From contig OX485803.1 in NCBI GenBank assembly GCA_950295325.1, forward strand, positions 62,077,554 to 62,141,553: DNA of 64,000 bases, given 5' to 3'. Below the pieces are notes generated by a model. That model ran no database searches and was not told where the DNA came from. It saw only the letters and a list, made by a program, of their open reading frames with translations. This document shows, in pieces, positions 61,359 through 64,000 of this stretch; position 1 is the first letter of the stretch, and each line of letters begins with the position of its first letter. The translations under genes were made by a program, and so were the position numbers. Source of the stretch: Polytrichum commune (lineage: Eukaryota; Streptophyta; Polytrichopsida; Polytrichales; Polytrichaceae).

Positions 61359-61662
61359 GGGCCGAGTCACATGGAATCCCAAGTCCCAAGTCCAAGTCAT
61401 GTTAGCAAGTCCCAACATGGAAGCATAGTCCCAACTTTTCAGCCTTAAGACATCATTAAAATACGGCTAATTATGATTGAAGTTAGATCTTGATTAATTT
61501 ATGCAAAAATATTTGCGGGAGTTGTGTTGAGAGTTGGGTCTAGCTTTTTTGCTCGACCCAATTCTCAACACAAATCCCAAGCCTCGCCTCTAAAAAGTGT
61601 TGCCATGTAGGCATCCAAGTCATACTTGGGACTTAGGACTTGGGACACATGTGAACCGGCCT
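61359..61662. mobile_element. MITE, Harbinger-like, ~304 bp
   Basis: The left end GGGCCGAGTCACATGGAATC and the complement of the right end GGCCGGTTCACATGTGTCCC pair over ~35 bp, running into CCCAAGTCC repeats. Flanking triplets are TTA (61356-61358) and CTA (61663-61665). The centre also holds an inverted GAGTTGGGTC/GACCCAATTCTCAACAC pair, so much of the element can fold. No transposase. Confidence 0.78.
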
Positions 61663-63058
61663 CTATGGCATACCTTTTCTTCTTCTTTTGAGCACACAAT
61701 CATAATCATTAGAACTTGCTAGAGCTCCATTGAACACGAATGTATTTCAAGGCAAGGAGAGAGGGAGAGAGAGAGAGATTGTTAAACATGATGTGTGGTC
61801 AGCTTCCCAAAGGTGTGCACATTTATACAATTTTCTATTCCAAAATACTCCTTTGGTTCATATAAGTGCAAACTCAATTTCTTGGAGGTTTCAAGCCAAT
61901 CATCTTCTGTGAATTCATCTTACCAAAGGTTGGAATGAGATCTCATTACATTTGTTGGCCAAGCACAACCCCATGGAGTAGGGGGGGTCAACATATGAGA
62001 GAGTAGATTTGGCTCTTTGCCAAACGTGCAGTTGGGGAAGTGGTCAGCATCCCATTTATTAATATTGAAGGTTGCATGAGTACAGGTATTGAACTTTCAA
62101 ATATCTTGATATTCTAAAAAGTTGAAGATAAATCAAATAATTATGAACACTTTAGAGAATGTTTAAGTCATATTAATATGCCTCTAGTAAGCACTTTGTC
62201 ATGAACTTCAACAATCTCGGGTCCAAATGAACTCATCAACTTTGTTGCGATGAAAACCAATTTCCTACTCCATCCCTAGAATTGTGTCAGCACCAATTCT
62301 CCTCCGCGAAAAATTCAACTCTATTTGTCATTAAGACTACACTAATTATCCCAGTTAGTGAGGGAGGACTATTAGTGTGTGTTGGAAATTAGTGAAGGGG
62401 ATATTAAATTTCTTTACGCTATGAAATTAGTGCCACCAAAAAATTTAGGAAGCATTGTTCATCTCAGCACTATTCATAGCAACACTATTCTTGAAAGTAC
62501 TAGCTCTACACCAAATAGTGCATTTAGTGTCACTAACTGTTTGGAGTTGCACAATGCTATATCTTTTCATTCTTTATGTAATTTTTGACAAAGTAAAGAT
62601 GTTATTGTTCTATGATCTCCAAACAACCACTTTGACTTTTGTTTGCAAAAGTAGAAATATACAACAAATAGTTATAGCATTCCGTATTTTCAAATAGTAA
62701 GTGACACTAAATACAAAACTTAGGGTATTCATCCTGACACTGTCACTGACAAGTTTTCGTTTGGACAAATGTCAACTGCAGACATTCCTTTGCATTCAGC
62801 ATCTTCAAATTATGCCGATTAGTCAAGGATACAGTCCACAAGAAGTATCATATGCCACAATTTCAGGTGCCAATTGTTAAGTAAACTTATAAGCACTTGA
62901 CAAAATTTCATAGTCCCACCCAACCCTTTGGACGACTCCTGATGATATACACATAACCCTTCACAAGAGGAGTTGCCAATGAACAACAGAAGAGACGCAC
63001 AGCTCGAAGTTGGCTCAAACTTGCAAAAGGTTTGATCGTTGCTACAGGTCTCCATATC
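61663..63058. other. Intergenic DNA, no gene seen
   Basis: Short frames only. A (GA)n lies at ~61756-61779. ATTAGTG words at 62370-62560 recall family B repeats. The right part may be downstream flank of the minus-strand gene entering from the edge. Confidence 0.45.
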
Positions 63059-63064
63059 TTTATT
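63059..63064 (-). terminator. Candidate poly(A) signal AATAAA for the edge gene
   Basis: AATAAA on the minus strand, about 610 bases past the stop codon of the partial gene at 63677. The long untranslated gap 63065-63676 shows no further coding signal. The assignment is by position only. Confidence 0.35.
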
Positions 63065-63676
63065 AGTACCCCATTATAGCAGTTGAAATACCTACAACAA
63101 ATTGGAACTTCTAACAAGAGAAAAGGGTAAAAAAAAACTTCGCATGCGTTTGTTGTGGCAAAGTAACTATACTATGCAAGGTCTTTCCCTGGCTTTCTAC
63201 GGAGAGAGAGCCATGGTGTAATATACACAACTGCAACTCTCAATACTTCTACATTGCCACCTGAGAGCAGAAGCTGACTGGCTAAAAACCTCCAAGGGAC
63301 AGCTCACAAGAGCTCTTCACACTTTACAGGCTCACAGGAAGTAGATGCGGAACATAACTACACAAAGATCGCACTTGGAGAAGTCCAAACCCTTCCCTCC
63401 ACAGCCCTTCCACACTTCCACCAAAACCTGACATTAAGCTTACAGAATCCTTGGCTTAACTTATTTCTCCCAATCAGTGTTGTGCCACAACATAGGGGTT
63501 TGCAAGGTCCAGTTATACCTGGAACATAAAATCCAACAGCACCCACCCAGTTGATTGATGGACAAATACTTACTGAGAGACTGGTGTAAACATGAGGCCG
63601 CCCATCATAAGTGGCAGCCTACAAGAGTGGTCTACTTATAACTCACAAGCACCAGACAGTGAGCCAGAGAGATAGA

Positions 63677-64000
63677 CTAAACAGGCGCCATGTTTTGGTG
63701 AAACGAAGTGTTTGAAGAAACCAGAGCAGTTTGTGCAGTTGACTCTGGTTGCTCTTGCTTTAGCATTGAACCAAAGTTAGAAAACGGTTCCCTAGTTTGC
63801 ACTGGAGGCCTTACATCATTGAAAGATGCAGAAAGGCTAATTGCAATAGCAGTAGGAGCAGAATCTCTGTTTAGTCCTTGCTCTCTGGCTCCCTGTATGC
63901 GGGGCCCCATACCCACACCCATTCCCAACTCAATGTCCCCACCAGCCTTCATTCCTTCAGAGGCACTATCCTCACCAAAACTGCGACTGCCAAACCTAAC
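63677..64000 (-). CDS. C-terminal part of an unidentified protein (gene continues past the window)
   Basis: An open frame enters from the right edge and runs 107 codons to a TAG at 63677-63679. The reading stays open above the first internal Met (63952), with RFGSRSFGEDSASEG preceding it, so the Met is not the start. The visible tail is rich in Ser, Gln, Gly and Pro (GMGVGMGPRIQG, FSNFGSMLKQEQPES) and lacks hydrophobic segments or a known fold. It looks like a disordered tail, as in many transcription factors or RNA regulators, but I do not recognise the family. It could also be the last part of a larger exon. Downstream, a possible AATAAA is at 63059-63064. Confidence 0.6.
   Translation of the reverse strand, partial: VRFGSRSFGEDSASEGMKAGGDIELGMGVGMGPRIQGAREQGLNRDSAPTAIAISLSASFNDVRPPVQTREPFSNFGSMLKQEQPESTAQTALVSSNTSFHQNMAPV

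Overview
The window is nuclear DNA from a land plant. Two protein genes can be read through from start to stop. One encodes the chloroplast photosystem II protein PsbP (minus strand, 56196-57840). The other encodes a Raf-like MAPKKK with an N-terminal EDR1 domain (plus strand, 28205-37025, 22 exons). A third gene enters from the right edge on the minus strand, and only its C-terminal tail is seen (63677-64000). Both complete genes have spliceosomal GT-AG introns, mostly short. Wide gene-poor DNA full of non-autonomous transposons surrounds them. The PsbP and kinase proteins differ clearly from the angiosperm sequences I remember, so a seed-free plant (bryophyte, lycophyte or fern) is my guess. 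Nothing in the window proves it.

Layout. 1-26 kb holds no gene I can support. It carries a tRNA-derived SINE, two pairs of old dispersed repeats, a five-copy 241-246 bp tandem array (16432-17650) and three short TIR elements (6726, 17806, 24912). 26.9-28.2 kb is a GC-rich leader and promoter zone, purine-rich on the plus strand, feeding the kinase gene. 37-44 kb becomes very AT-rich. It includes a 997 bp hAT-like element with an 8 bp target duplication, and it is framed by two inverted copies of a ~190 bp repeat. 44.4-48.5 kb is a broken LTR retroelement on the minus strand with one long LTR. 49.5-51.7 kb is a broken Ty1/copia fossil. 52.5-53.1 kb is a cluster of TIR elements. 56.2-57.8 kb is psbP, with a ~780 bp foldback structure and another TIR element upstream of it. 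59.5-62.8 kb is repeat-rich and holds a sixth TIR element.

The two complete genes have no evident functional link. PsbP acts in the thylakoid lumen and the Raf-like kinase is a signalling protein. The most unusual features are these: (1) seven consecutive phase-2 symmetric exons in the kinase linker, five of which begin with a Ser-Pro codon pair, which looks like exon amplification; (2) a tandem duplication in psbP intron 1 that copies the exon 1 donor region; (3) a long inverted-repeat hairpin upstream of psbP; (4) six short TIR elements that share a GGGCC...TTCACACTA-like end and so form one superfamily. All coordinates and reading frames were worked out by eye.
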